Shown in pieces: positions 8,917-18,880 of a stretch of DNA of 64,000 nt (the stretch's first letter is position 1; each line of letters starts with the position of its first letter). Position numbers and translations under genes: made by a program. The stretch comes from Gordonia mangrovi (lineage in GTDB: Bacteria; Actinomycetota; Actinomycetes; Mycobacteriales; Mycobacteriaceae). The stretch is taken from the NCBI RefSeq assembly GCF_024734075.1, contig NZ_CP102850.1, positions 4,402,001 to 4,466,000 on the forward strand, given 5' to 3'. Below the pieces are notes generated by a model. The model had not been told where the DNA came from and searched no databases. It saw only the letters and a program-made list of their open reading frames with translations.

Positions 8917-9152
8917 GTGTGTCATCATTGGGTCACGTTCACGTCGGCGATGGCTCGGAGCCGAGCTTCGCAGGCCGCGAAACCTTTTGCGCGGCAGGCG
9001 TGTACACCAGTGTGCCAGAGAGCGCCGCACTGGACGTGACCAGGCCATCCGACGACCGACCGCGCGAACCCACCGAGTCTCCGCGACCCGCCGCGAACAA
9101 CCAGCCCGAACCCGTGACCCGACACCGCCGTGTCGAGACAAGAGGAGTGCCC

Positions 9153-12100
9153 GTGACCGTCGACCAATACCGCTCCGGAGCGCAGGGTGCATCGCACTCG
9201 AACCGCCCCACCGCGACTCTGATCGATCGTCTCGCCGACGGCGAGCCCTACGCCATCAGTTTCGGTGGTCAGGGTTCCCCGTGGCTGCCCACGCTGGCCG
9301 AGCTCGTCGTCGACGCCGACCTCGAGCACCGCATCGCCAAGATCGTCGACGCGGCCGAGCGCATCATCGACCCGGTGGCCGACCAGGTCACCATCGCCCT
9401 GGCCGACGGCTTCCACCCGCTGACCTGGGTCCGCGCCCTCGATGCCGAGGAATCGGTCCCGAGTGACACCGAGTTGGCCGACTTCACCTTGTCGGGGCCG
9501 GGTGTACTGCTCACACAGCTCGCCGCCATCGAGGCGCTCAAGAAGCAGGGCCTCGACACCTCGGCCATCGCCCCGCGCGCCGTCATCGGCCACTCGCAGG
9601 GCGCCATCGCCACCGACGCGATCGGTGCCGAGGGACACGTCGCCGAGACCGGGCAGGGGCTGCTGCTGGCGATTGCGCAGCTGATCGGTGCGGCGGGCAC
9701 CTTGATCGCGCGTCGGCGCGGTCTCGCGACCACCACCGACGGCACCCCGATGCTCGCGGTCAGCGGTGTCGCCCCCGAACGGGTCTCGGAGATCCTCGTC
9801 GAGTACCGCGCCGGCCTGAGCGACGCCGAACTGGCCGGCGCGCCGGTGCTGGCCATCAACAACGGCCGTCGCTCTGTCGCGCTCTCGGGTGCCCCGCGTC
9901 ATCTCGCCGCGTTCACCGCCTTCTGTGAGCGCGTCGCCGCCGCCGAGGCCGATGAGCGCAAGCGCAAGGTCACCGGCGGTGCACCCTTCTCCCCGAAGTT
10001 CGACCACCTCAACGTCAGCGTGGCGTTCCACCACCCGACGATGGAGCCGGCCGTCGATCTGGTGGCGCAGTGGGCAGAGGTCTGCGGCATCGACGTCGAC
10101 ACAGCGGTCCGGCATGCGCGTGCGGTGCTCGTGGACCCGGTCGACTGGGTCGCCACGGTGGACGGCGTCGTGGCCTCCGGTGCCAAGTGGGTGCTGGACT
10201 TCGGTCCCGGCGATCTGGCCACCCGACTGACCTCGACCCTGGTTCGCGGGCAGGGCGTGGGCCTCGTGCCCGCGGCGTTGCGCCAAGGACAGCGCAACCT
10301 CTTCAGTCCCGGCGGCATCCCGGAGATCGCCCGTCCGTGGCAGCAATTCGCACCGCAGCTGATCACCCTGCCGAACGGTCGAACCGCGGTCGACACGGCC
10401 TTCACCCGGCTCACCGGTCGTTCGCCGATGCTGCTGGCCGGCATGACCCCGACCACGGTCGACCCGGCGATCGTCGCTGCGGCTGCCAACGCGGGACACT
10501 GGGCCGAACTCGCCGGCGGCGGTCAGGTCACCGAACAGATCTTCGCCGACAACGTCGACCGGCTCACCGACCTGCTCGACGACGGCCGGCAGGCGCAGTT
10601 CAACGCACTGTTCCTCGACCCGTACCTGTGGAAGCTGCAGCTCGGCGGCAAGCGCCTGGTGCAGAAGGCCCGCGCCCAGGGCGCCCCGATCGACGGAGTC
10701 GTGGTCTCGGCCGGCATCCCCGAACTCGAGGACGCGGTCGCACTCGTCGACGAGTTCGTCGAGGCCGGTCTGCACTACGTCGCCTTCAAGCCGGGCACGG
10801 TCGAGCAGATCCGCGCGGTCGTGCGGATCGCCGCCGAGGTGCCCCATCACCCCGTGATCGTCCAGATCGAGGGTGGGCGCGCCGGTGGGCACCACTCGTG
10901 GGAGGACCTCGACGACCTGCTGCTGGCCACCTACGGCGAGCTCCGCGCCCGCGACAACGTCATCATCTGCGTCGGCGGCGGAATCGGGACCCCTGAGCGG
11001 GCCAGCGAATACCTCACCGGCGCATGGTCGGCCGCCTACGGATACCCGGCGATGCCGCTCGACGGCATCCTGGTCGGCACCGCGGCGATGGCCGCCAAGG
11101 AAGCCACCACCGCGCCCGAGGTCAAACAACTGCTGGTCGACACCGTCGGCTGCGAGGAGTGGATCGGCGCGGGGTATGCCACCGCCGGAATGGCATCGGG
11201 GCGGAGTCAACTCGGCGCCGACATCCACGAGATCGACAACACCGCGTCCCAATGCGGCCGCCTGCTCGACGAGGTGGCCGGTGACGCCGACGCCGTCGCC
11301 GAACGCCGTGACGAGATCATCGCCGCGATGGCGGGTACCGCCAAGCCCTACTTCGGCGACGTCGCCGAGATGACCTACCGCGAGTGGCTCGACCGCTACG
11401 CGACCCTCGCGGTCGGCGACGACAGCGCCGATCAGTACCCGTGGGCCGACATCACCTGGCAGCAGCGATTCGTCGACATGCTGCAACGGACCGAGGCGCG
11501 GATGAACCCGGCCGACTCCGGGGACATCCCGACCATGTTCGCCGAACTGGGCTCCACCGACGACCCGCACGCCGCCATCGACGCGATCGGCAGCGTCTAC
11601 CCGCAGATCGAGCGCGACGTGCTGCACCCCGCCGATGTCGCCTTCTTCCTGCAGCTCTGCCGCACCCCGGGCAAGCCGGTCAACTTCGTGCCGGTCATCG
11701 ACAAGGACGTGCGGCGCTGGTGGCGGAGCGACTCCCTGTGGCAGGCCCACGACGCGCGCTATCCCGCCGACGCGGTCTGTGTGATCCCCGGCCCGGTCGC
11801 GGTATCCGGCATCACCCGCGTCGACGAGCCGGTCGGCGAGCTGCTGGACCGGTTCGAGGCGCAGGTCGTCACCGACCTGCAGGGGACCGGTGTCGAGGCG
11901 CTCGAGGCCGACACCCGGAAGAACGCCGGACTGGTGAGCGGCGAGGGCGAGATCGTCACCGTCCTGGAGGCCGACGACGTGGAGTGGGTCGGCCGCATGG
12001 TGCCGAGCCCGATCGCACTGCTCGGTGACGTCGACCGCTGGCAGGTCGTCGACCCTGAGCGCGCCGAGCACGAGCCGACCGGCTCGGTCCTCGAGCGCGT

Positions 12101-15100
12101 CGCGGACGCTTCCGACGGGCTGCGTTTCGACCTGATCACCCCGATCTCCGGTGCGTCCGTGCGCATTCCGCTGCACATCGACGAGACGATCCGCGATGGC
12201 GGTACCCCGCGCGTCGGTGTCGACGAGGCCGCGACCGCGATGACGGAGATCCTCACCGTGGCGGCCGGTGGTTCGCTGGCCGTGGTGTCCGACGGCGCGT
12301 CGGTCACCACCGTCGGCTGGAATCCCGACGACGTCGCCGATCATGCCGCCGTCACCGGCTACACGATGCCGGCCCAGCTCCGTCCGACGACGCCCACCGA
12401 ACCGTTCGGATTCGCCGTCCCCGACACCCTGGTCGGTTCCTCGTGGCCGAGCGTGTTCAGCGTCATCGGTGCGGCCCGTACCGCGACGGGCGCGCCGGTG
12501 GTGGAGGGTCTGCTCGACCTGGTCCACCTCGATCACGCGATTGAGCTCGTCGGCGACATCCCCACCACCGCAGCCGAGCTGACCGTCACCGCACGGAGCA
12601 CCGACATCCACGACACCGAGGTCGGCCGGGTGGTCGAGGTCGGTGTCGAGATCGCCGGGCCGTCCGGTCCGATCGCGCGTCTGCACGAGCGCTTCGCCAT
12701 TCGCGGCCGCCTGGGGTCGGAGCAGCTGACCGATCCGGCCCGCGCCGGCGGTGCCGCCGACGGCGAACAGTCGGCCACCCGCAAGCTGATGCGACAGGCC
12801 ACCATCACCGCGCCGAGCAAGATGACCGGATTCGCCGCGGTCTCCGGTGACCGTAACCCGATCCACACCGATGCCAATGCGGCTCGCCTGGCCGGTCTGG
12901 GCGATCCGATCGTGCACGGCATGTGGCTGTCGGCCGCCGCCCAGCAGGTCGTCACCGCCACCGACGGCAAGAACCCGATCCCGTCGCCGCGCCCGCTGGT
13001 CGGTTGGACCGCACGCTATCTGGGCATGGTGCGCACCGGCGACCCGATCACGGTCCGCGTCGACCGGGTCGGACTCGATGCCGGCCGTGAGGTCGTCGAG
13101 GTCACCGCCAAGGTCGGCGACAACCTGGTGATGAGCGCCACCGGCCTGCTCGCCGCACCGCGCACCGTCTACGCGTTCCCGGGGCAGGGCATCCAGAGCA
13201 AGGGCATGGGCCTCGACGCCCGGTCGCGGTCGAAGGCAGCCCGCGAGGTCTGGGATCGTGCCGACAAGCACACCCGCGCCGCTCTCGGGTTCTCCATCCT
13301 CGCGGTGGTCCGCGACAACCCGACCACCCTGGTGGCCAACGGAACCACCTACAACCACCCCGACGGTGTGCTGTATTTGACGCAGTTCACCCAGGTCGCC
13401 ATGGCGACCCTCGGTGTCGCGCAGATCGCCGAACTCAAGGAGTCGGGCGGATTTGTCGAGGGCGCCATCACCTGCGGTCACTCCGTGGGTGAGTACAACG
13501 CGCTGGCCGCCTGCGCCGGCGTGCTGCCACTGGAGGCCGTCCTGGAGGTCGTCTTCCAGCGTGGCGAGGCCATGCATCACCTCGTGCCGCGAGACGAGTT
13601 GGGGCGCAGCGACTACCGGATGGCCGCGATTCGCCCGAGCCAGTTCGGTCTGGCCGACTCCGACGTCACCGGTTTCGTGGCGGACGTCGGTGCCTCGATC
13701 GGAGAGTTCCTGGAGGTGGTGAACCTCAACCTGCTCGGCTCGCAGTACGCAATCGCCGGCACGGTGCGCGGACTCGAGCACCTGGAGAACGAGATCGAGC
13801 GTCGTCGTCTCGAATTCGGCGGCAAGAAGTCGTTCATCCTGGTGCCCGGTATCGACGTGCCGTTCCACTCCAGCGTGTTGCGCGCCGGTGTGCCGGAGTT
13901 CCGCGCCAAGCTCGAGGACCTGTTGCCGGAGCACTTCGACCCGGCGATCCTGGTCGGCCACTACATCCCGAACCTGGTGCCGCGGCTGTTCAACCTCGAG
14001 CGTCCGTTCGTCGAGGAGATCGCCGCACTGGTGGACTCCGATCCGCTCGATGCCGTTCTCGCCGATTGGGATTCGTGGGCGGCCAAGCCGAGTGACCTGG
14101 CTCGTGTCATCCTGATCGAACTGTTGGCCTGGCAATTCGCCAGCCCGGTGCGCTGGATCGAGACCCAGGAGCTGCTGTTCGCGGGGACCGAACGCGATGG
14201 GCTGGGCATCCAGCGCTTCGTCGAGATCGGTCTCAAGGGCGCACCGACGCTCGCCGGTCTGGCGTCCAACACCCTCAAACTCGATGACTACGCCTCGGCG
14301 ACCACCGAGGTCGTCAACGTCGAGCGCGACTCCGACGTCATCCTCGCGAAGGACTCCGGGCCCGAACCGGAACCCGAGGCCGACGAGCCCGCTCCGGCTG
14401 CCGAAGCCACCCCGGAGGCTGCTGCCGCACCTGCGGCGGCTCCCGCGGCGGCTCCGGCTCCCGCAGCCGCCGCCGGCCCGCGGCCCGACGACATCGCGTT
14501 CGGGCCGGCCGACGCGGTCCGCTCGGTGATCGCCCTGTGGACCAAGATGCGGACCGATCAGATCGGTTCGGCCGACACCATCGAGGCGCTGTGCGACGGT
14601 GTCTCGTCACGCCGCAACCAGTTGCTGCTCGACATCGGTGGCGAACTCGGACTCGGCGCCATCGACGGTGCCGCCGAAGCGGACATGAACGCGCTCGCGT
14701 CGACGGTCGACACCCTGGCCCGCGGCTACCGCCCGCTCGGCCCGGTGCTCACCGACGCGGTGGGCGACCAGATCCGCAAGGTGCTCGGACCGGTCGGCAA
14801 ACGTCAGTCCTACATCACCGATCGCGTGTCGGGCGTGTGGCAGCTCGGCCCCGGCTGGGGCCTGCACGCCACCGTGGCCGTCGCGCTCGGCACCCGCGAG
14901 GGCGCCAGCGTTCGCGGTGAGGACCTCGGCAACCTGCTCGACGGACCGCTGGCCAACGCCGATGCGCTCGACGCCCTGATCGACCGCGCCGTCACCGCCG
15001 TCGGTGCCCAGCGCGGCATCTCGGTGGCCAAGCCGGCCGCCGAGGGCGGCGGCGGGGCCACCGTCGACGCGGCGGCGCTCGGGGAGTTCACCGAACAGCT

Positions 15101-18100
15101 CACCGGACGGTCCGGCGCGCTGGCCTCGGCCGCGTACACCGTCCTCGCCAAGCTCGGTCTGGCCGACGAGTCGTCGACCGCCGAAATCGTCGACGACCCG
15201 AATGCTGCTGTGGCCGAACGCGTCAGCGCCGAACTCGGCTCCGACTGGGCACGCACCGTCGCGCCGGCCTTCGACGCCGCGAAGGTGGTTCTGGTCGACG
15301 ACCGATGGGCCACCAGCCGTGAGGACCTGGTGCGTCTGTGGCTGACCGACGAGAGCGAGCTCGACGCCGACCACGACTCGGTCATCGCGCGCTTCGCCGG
15401 GGCCGGCGACACCGTCGCGCAGCACGCCACCTGGTGGCAGGGCAAGGCGCTGGCCGGTGGAAACGCCGTCCACGCACGGATCTTCGCCGACATCGCGAAT
15501 GTCGCCGAGGCCCCGGGTGTCGGTCAGTACGCCGGCGAGATCGCTGTGGTCACCGGTGCCGGCAAGGGATCGATCGCTGCCGGTGTGATCGGCGGACTGC
15601 TGGCCGGTGGTGCGACCGTGGTCGCCACCACGTCGCGCCTGGACTCGGCCAAGCTCGCGTTCTACAAGAAGCTCTACCGGGAGAACGCCCGCTACGACGC
15701 CGCCCTGTGGGTGGCACCGGCAAACATGGCCTCCTACACCGATGTCGACGACCTCGTCGAGTGGATCGGCGCGGAGCAGACCGAGAACCTCGGGGGCACC
15801 ACGGCGGTCGTCAAGCCGGCGATGAAGCCCAGCCTGCTGTTCCCGTTCGCCGCGCCGCGTGTCGCCGGGGATCTGACCGACGCCGGTGCTCGCGCCGAGT
15901 TGGAGATGAAGGTGCTGCTGTGGTCGGTCGAGCGACTCATCGCCGGGCTCGCCGACATCCACGCCGATCACGACATCGCGGCTCGTGTGCATGTGGTGCT
16001 GCCGGGCTCGCCCAACCGCGGGATGTTCGGTGGTGACGGCGCCTACGGCGAGAGCAAGGCCGCCCTGGACGCCCTCGTCACCCGATGGGGCGCCGAGGAT
16101 TCGTGGAACCAGAAGACGACCATCGCGCATGCGCTGATCGGCTGGGTCCGCGGCACCGGCCTGATGGGTCACAACGACGGCATGGTCGACGCGGTGGAGG
16201 CCGCCGGTGTCCGTACCTGGAGCACCGACGAGATGGCCACCAACCTGCTGAGTCTGTGCACCCCCGAGCAGCGCGAGAGTGCGCGCAGTGCAGCCATCGT
16301 CGCCGACTTCACCGGTGGCCTCGACCCGTCGATCGACCTCAAGGCACTCGCCTCGGCGGCCGCTGAGGCGGCGGCCGAGGAGGATCAGGCCGACCGGTCC
16401 GAGGTGGCGACGGTCGCGGCGCTGCCCGCGCCGGCCCGCGCACCGAAGTCGATGACCCCGCAGTGGCCGTCGATCGACGCCCGACCCGAAGACCTCGTGG
16501 TCATCGTCGGCGCCGGTGAGCTCGGACCTTACGGTTCGGCCCGTACCCGGTTCGAGATGGAGGTCGACGAGAAGCTCTCGGCCGCAGGCGTCGTCGAGCT
16601 CGCGTGGAATACCGGCCTGATCCACTGGGACACCGCACCGAAGCCGGGCTGGTACGACACCGAATCCGGTGACCCGGTGCCGGAGAGTGAGATCTTCGAG
16701 CGCTATCACGACGAGGTCGTCTCGCGGTGCGGAATCCGCCGCTACGCCGACGAGGGCGCGATGGTGGACAACACCTCGCCACTGCTCACCTCGGTCTACC
16801 TCGACGAGGACCTCACCTTCACGGTGAGCTCCGAGGCGGAGGCCCGGGCGTTCGCGTCGGCGAACCCGGACAAGACCAAGGTGGCCGAGAACGCGGAGAC
16901 CGGTGACTGGCAGGTCACCCGGCTGGCCGGCACGGAAATCCGTGTCCCGCGCCAGTTCTCGCTGAGCCGTACCGTCGGCGGTCAGATCCCGACCGGATTC
17001 GACCCCACCCGATGGGGCGTCACGCCGGACATGGCGGAGTCGATCGACCGGGTAGCGCTGTGGAACCTGGTGGCGACCGTCGATGCGTTCCTCTCCTCGG
17101 GCTTCACCCCGTCGGAACTGATGCGGTGGGTGCACCCCGGCCTGGTGGCCAACACCCAGGGCACCGGTATGGGCGGCATGACGTCGATGCGCGAGCTGTA
17201 CATCAACACCCTGCTCGGCGAGTCGAAGGCCAACGACATCCTGCAGGAGGCCCTGCCGAACATCGTTGCCGCACACGTCGTCCAGTCCTACGTGGGCAGC
17301 TACGGCGCGATGATCCATCCGGTGGCGGCCTGCGCCACGGCCGCGGTGTCTGTCGAGGAGGGCGTGGACAAGATCCGCGTCGGCAAGGCGCTGTTCGCGG
17401 TGGCCGGCGGCTTCGACGACCTCGGCATCGAGGGCATCGTCGGATTCGGCGACATGTCCGCGACCGCGGAGTCGGCCAAGATGTCGGCACGCGGGATCGA
17501 CGAGCGCCGATTCTCCCGGGCCAACGATCGTCGTCGCGGTGGATTCGTCGAATCCGCCGGCGGCGGAACGATCCTGCTGGCCCGTGGTGATGTGGCCGCA
17601 CAGATGGGCCTGCCGGTCCTCGGTGTGGTCGGGTGGGCGCAGAGCTTCGGCGACGGTGTGCACACATCGATCCCGGCTCCCGGTCTCGGTGCGCTGGGCG
17701 CGGCCCGCGGCAACCTGTCCTCGCCGCTGGCCAACGCACTCAACGCGCTCGGCGTCAGCGCCGACGACATCGCGGTGATCTCCAAGCACGACACCTCGAC
17801 CAAGGCCAACGACCCCAACGAGTCCGAACTGCACGAGCGCATCGCATCGGCGATCGGTCGCGGTGACGGGGCCCCGTTGTTCGTCGTCTCGCAGAAGTCG
17901 CTGACCGGTCACGCCAAGGGCGGTGCCGCCGCCTTCCAGCTGATCGGGCTGTGCCAGCTGCTGCGCGACGGCGTGATCCCGCCCAACCGGAGTCTCGACT
18001 GTGTCGATGAGCAGATGAAGGAGTACCCGCACCTGGTGTGGGCGCGCGAAACCCTGCACCTGGGGGAGCGGTTCCCGCTCAAGGCCGGTCTGCTGACCAG

Positions 18101-18398
18101 TCTCGGGTTCGGGCACGTGTCCGGCCTCATCGCCGTCGTCCACCCGGAGGCATTCATCGCCACCCTGGACGCCGAGCAGGCCGCACAGTACCGGCAGGTG
18201 GCCGCCGAGCGTGCACGCAAGGGCAATCATCGTCTGCTCGAGGCGATGTGCGGCGTCGAGCCGGCCTACCAGCGGCCGCCGAACCGGCGCTTCGACGAGG
18301 CTCTCGACGAGCACGACGCCGAAGCCGGTCTGCTGCTGAACCCGTCGGTCCGCCTGGACGTCGACGGCAGCTACGGTCGCGCCGGCGAGGCGGTGTGA
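9153..18398 (+). CDS. fas: Type I fatty acid synthase (multidomain, mycobacterial type)
   Basis: Cytosolic megasynthase making C16-C26 acyl-CoAs, the primers for mycolic acids. About 3,081 residues, nearly the length of M. tuberculosis Fas. Domains in order: acetyltransferase (GHSQG near 145), enoyl reductase (LLAGMTPTT near 428), dehydratase hot-dog (SGDRNPIHTD near 1230), malonyl/palmitoyl transferase (GHSVGEY near 1441), Ala/Pro/Glu-rich linker (about 1736-1780), ACP with phosphopantetheine Ser in GVSSRRN (near 1816), ketoreductase (VVTGAGKGS near 2131), ketosynthase (Cys in AACATAA near 2726, His in SKHDTST near 2875 and GHAKGG near 2918). GTG 9153 sits 5-6 nt after AGAGGAG; an upstream extension to 8919 lacks family similarity. 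acpS follows. Confidence 0.97.
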   Translation: MTVDQYRSGAQGASHSNRPTATLIDRLADGEPYAISFGGQGSPWLPTLAELVVDADLEHRIAKIVDAAERIIDPVADQVTIALADGFHPLTWVRALDAEESVPSDTELADFTLSGPGVLLTQLAAIEALKKQGLDTSAIAPRAVIGHSQGAIATDAIGAEGHVAETGQGLLLAIAQLIGAAGTLIARRRGLATTTDGTPMLAVSGVAPERVSEILVEYRAGLSDAELAGAPVLAINNGRRSVALSGAPRHLAAFTAFCERVAAAEADERKRKVTGGAPFSPKFDHLNVSVAFHHPTMEPAVDLVAQWAEVCGIDVDTAVRHARAVLVDPVDWVATVDGVVASGAKWVLDFGPGDLATRLTSTLVRGQGVGLVPAALRQGQRNLFSPGGIPEIARPWQQFAPQLITLPNGRTAVDTAFTRLTGRSPMLLAGMTPTTVDPAIVAAAANAGHWAELAGGGQVTEQIFADNVDRLTDLLDDGRQAQFNALFLDPYLWKLQLGGKRLVQKARAQGAPIDGVVVSAGIPELEDAVALVDEFVEAGLHYVAFKPGTVEQIRAVVRIAAEVPHHPVIVQIEGGRAGGHHSWEDLDDLLLATYGELRARDNVIICVGGGIGTPERASEYLTGAWSAAYGYPAMPLDGILVGTAAMAAKEATTAPEVKQLLVDTVGCEEWIGAGYATAGMASGRSQLGADIHEIDNTASQCGRLLDEVAGDADAVAERRDEIIAAMAGTAKPYFGDVAEMTYREWLDRYATLAVGDDSADQYPWADITWQQRFVDMLQRTEARMNPADSGDIPTMFAELGSTDDPHAAIDAIGSVYPQIERDVLHPADVAFFLQLCRTPGKPVNFVPVIDKDVRRWWRSDSLWQAHDARYPADAVCVIPGPVAVSGITRVDEPVGELLDRFEAQVVTDLQGTGVEALEADTRKNAGLVSGEGEIVTVLEADDVEWVGRMVPSPIALLGDVDRWQVVDPERAEHEPTGSVLERVADASDGLRFDLITPISGASVRIPLHIDETIRDGGTPRVGVDEAATAMTEILTVAAGGSLAVVSDGASVTTVGWNPDDVADHAAVTGYTMPAQLRPTTPTEPFGFAVPDTLVGSSWPSVFSVIGAARTATGAPVVEGLLDLVHLDHAIELVGDIPTTAAELTVTARSTDIHDTEVGRVVEVGVEIAGPSGPIARLHERFAIRGRLGSEQLTDPARAGGAADGEQSATRKLMRQATITAPSKMTGFAAVSGDRNPIHTDANAARLAGLGDPIVHGMWLSAAAQQVVTATDGKNPIPSPRPLVGWTARYLGMVRTGDPITVRVDRVGLDAGREVVEVTAKVGDNLVMSATGLLAAPRTVYAFPGQGIQSKGMGLDARSRSKAAREVWDRADKHTRAALGFSILAVVRDNPTTLVANGTTYNHPDGVLYLTQFTQVAMATLGVAQIAELKESGGFVEGAITCGHSVGEYNALAACAGVLPLEAVLEVVFQRGEAMHHLVPRDELGRSDYRMAAIRPSQFGLADSDVTGFVADVGASIGEFLEVVNLNLLGSQYAIAGTVRGLEHLENEIERRRLEFGGKKSFILVPGIDVPFHSSVLRAGVPEFRAKLEDLLPEHFDPAILVGHYIPNLVPRLFNLERPFVEEIAALVDSDPLDAVLADWDSWAAKPSDLARVILIELLAWQFASPVRWIETQELLFAGTERDGLGIQRFVEIGLKGAPTLAGLASNTLKLDDYASATTEVVNVERDSDVILAKDSGPEPEPEADEPAPAAEATPEAAAAPAAAPAAAPAPAAAAGPRPDDIAFGPADAVRSVIALWTKMRTDQIGSADTIEALCDGVSSRRNQLLLDIGGELGLGAIDGAAEADMNALASTVDTLARGYRPLGPVLTDAVGDQIRKVLGPVGKRQSYITDRVSGVWQLGPGWGLHATVAVALGTREGASVRGEDLGNLLDGPLANADALDALIDRAVTAVGAQRGISVAKPAAEGGGGATVDAAALGEFTEQLTGRSGALASAAYTVLAKLGLADESSTAEIVDDPNAAVAERVSAELGSDWARTVAPAFDAAKVVLVDDRWATSREDLVRLWLTDESELDADHDSVIARFAGAGDTVAQHATWWQGKALAGGNAVHARIFADIANVAEAPGVGQYAGEIAVVTGAGKGSIAAGVIGGLLAGGATVVATTSRLDSAKLAFYKKLYRENARYDAALWVAPANMASYTDVDDLVEWIGAEQTENLGGTTAVVKPAMKPSLLFPFAAPRVAGDLTDAGARAELEMKVLLWSVERLIAGLADIHADHDIAARVHVVLPGSPNRGMFGGDGAYGESKAALDALVTRWGAEDSWNQKTTIAHALIGWVRGTGLMGHNDGMVDAVEAAGVRTWSTDEMATNLLSLCTPEQRESARSAAIVADFTGGLDPSIDLKALASAAAEAAAEEDQADRSEVATVAALPAPARAPKSMTPQWPSIDARPEDLVVIVGAGELGPYGSARTRFEMEVDEKLSAAGVVELAWNTGLIHWDTAPKPGWYDTESGDPVPESEIFERYHDEVVSRCGIRRYADEGAMVDNTSPLLTSVYLDEDLTFTVSSEAEARAFASANPDKTKVAENAETGDWQVTRLAGTEIRVPRQFSLSRTVGGQIPTGFDPTRWGVTPDMAESIDRVALWNLVATVDAFLSSGFTPSELMRWVHPGLVANTQGTGMGGMTSMRELYINTLLGESKANDILQEALPNIVAAHVVQSYVGSYGAMIHPVAACATAAVSVEEGVDKIRVGKALFAVAGGFDDLGIEGIVGFGDMSATAESAKMSARGIDERRFSRANDRRRGGFVESAGGGTILLARGDVAAQMGLPVLGVVGWAQSFGDGVHTSIPAPGLGALGAARGNLSSPLANALNALGVSADDIAVISKHDTSTKANDPNESELHERIASAIGRGDGAPLFVVSQKSLTGHAKGGAAAFQLIGLCQLLRDGVIPPNRSLDCVDEQMKEYPHLVWARETLHLGERFPLKAGLLTSLGFGHVSGLIAVVHPEAFIATLDAEQAAQYRQVAAERARKGNHRLLEAMCGVEPAYQRPPNRRFDEALDEHDAEAGLLLNPSVRLDVDGSYGRAGEAV

Positions 18399-18418
18399 CC
18401 GCGGGGTCGGATGCGGCG

Positions 18419-18811
18419 ATGAGTGTGCTGGGTGTGGGCATCGACATCGTGTCGATCCCGGAGTTCGCCGAGCAGCTACGCCAGCCCGGTACGACGTTCG
18501 CGGATCGGTTCACGGTCCGCGAACGTCGGGATGCCGCCGCCGGAACCGGAGACGAAGCCCGACATCTCGCCGCCCGCTGGGCCGCGAAAGAAGCCGTGGT
18601 GAAGGCGTGGTCGGTGAGCCGGTTCTCCCGGCAGCCGCTGCTGCCGTTGATCCGCCACAGCGACATCGAGGTGGTCACCGACAACTGGGGCCGACCGGCG
18701 ATCCGCCTCGGCGGTGAGATCGGCGACCTGCTGGCCGACACCCGCGTGCACATCTCGTTGACCCACGACGGCGACACCGCAGCCGCGGTCGCCATCCTCG
18801 AGGGCGTCTGA
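18419..18811 (+). CDS. acpS: Holo-[acyl-carrier-protein] synthase
   Basis: Transfers 4'-phosphopantetheine from CoA to the ACP serine; in mycobacteria it activates the Fas-I carrier domain, which lacks its own transferase. 130 residues. VGIDIVSIPEF carries the metal-binding Asp, and ARWAAKEAVVKAWS holds the second metal ligand Glu and the Lys. C-terminal ISLTHDGDTAAAVAI is typical. An in-frame GTG at 18395 overlaps the fas stop (GTGA) and would add eight residues; ATG 18419 matches the usual N-terminus (MSVLGVGIDIV), but coupling through the GTG cannot be excluded. Confidence 0.95.
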   Translation: MSVLGVGIDIVSIPEFAEQLRQPGTTFADRFTVRERRDAAAGTGDEARHLAARWAAKEAVVKAWSVSRFSRQPLLPLIRHSDIEVVTDNWGRPAIRLGGEIGDLLADTRVHISLTHDGDTAAAVAILEGV

Positions 18812-18817
18812 CGGTTT

Positions 18818-18877
18818 CGCGCGGCCGTTGATCACCCGCGCGCGATATTTCACGCGCGGGTGGTCGGCGGCCGCGCG
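18818..18877. terminator. Nested double inverted repeat between convergent acpS and the AbiEi-like gene
   Basis: Outer arms CGCGCGGCCG (18818-18827) and CGGCCGCGCG (18868-18877) are exact complements. Inside them CACCCGCGCG (18833-18842) and CGCGCGGGTG (18853-18862) form a second perfect 10-bp stem around an A/T-rich loop. It fills the gap between two convergent genes, so a bidirectional terminator without a T-tract is the simplest reading. Confidence 0.55.
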
Positions 18878-18880
18878 AGG

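Larger units (their letters stand above)
8653..9152. other. 500-bp divergent intergenic region upstream of fas
   Basis: No convincing gene. Frames are open through parts of it, including the fas frame back to 8919, but the predicted peptides show no family features. It should hold promoters for the HIT-sirtuin pair and for fas. Visible structure: an A/T-rich patch near 8730-8750, three imperfect direct repeats at 8855-8888, and a short hairpin followed by four T at 8897-8916. It ends with the AGAGGAG ribosome binding site of fas. Confidence 0.6.

Noticed and set aside
8919-9152. 78-residue N-terminal extension of Fas
   Set aside because: No similarity to Fas N-termini; the GTG at 9153 has a good ribosome site.
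8925-14135. 1,736-codon open frame on the minus strand opposite fas
   Set aside because: It mirrors the fas coding frame in GC-rich DNA, is His/Arg/Gly-rich with no domain, and fas is unambiguous.
14607-18314. 1,235-codon open frame on the minus strand opposite fas
   Set aside because: Same shadow effect; no recognisable motif.
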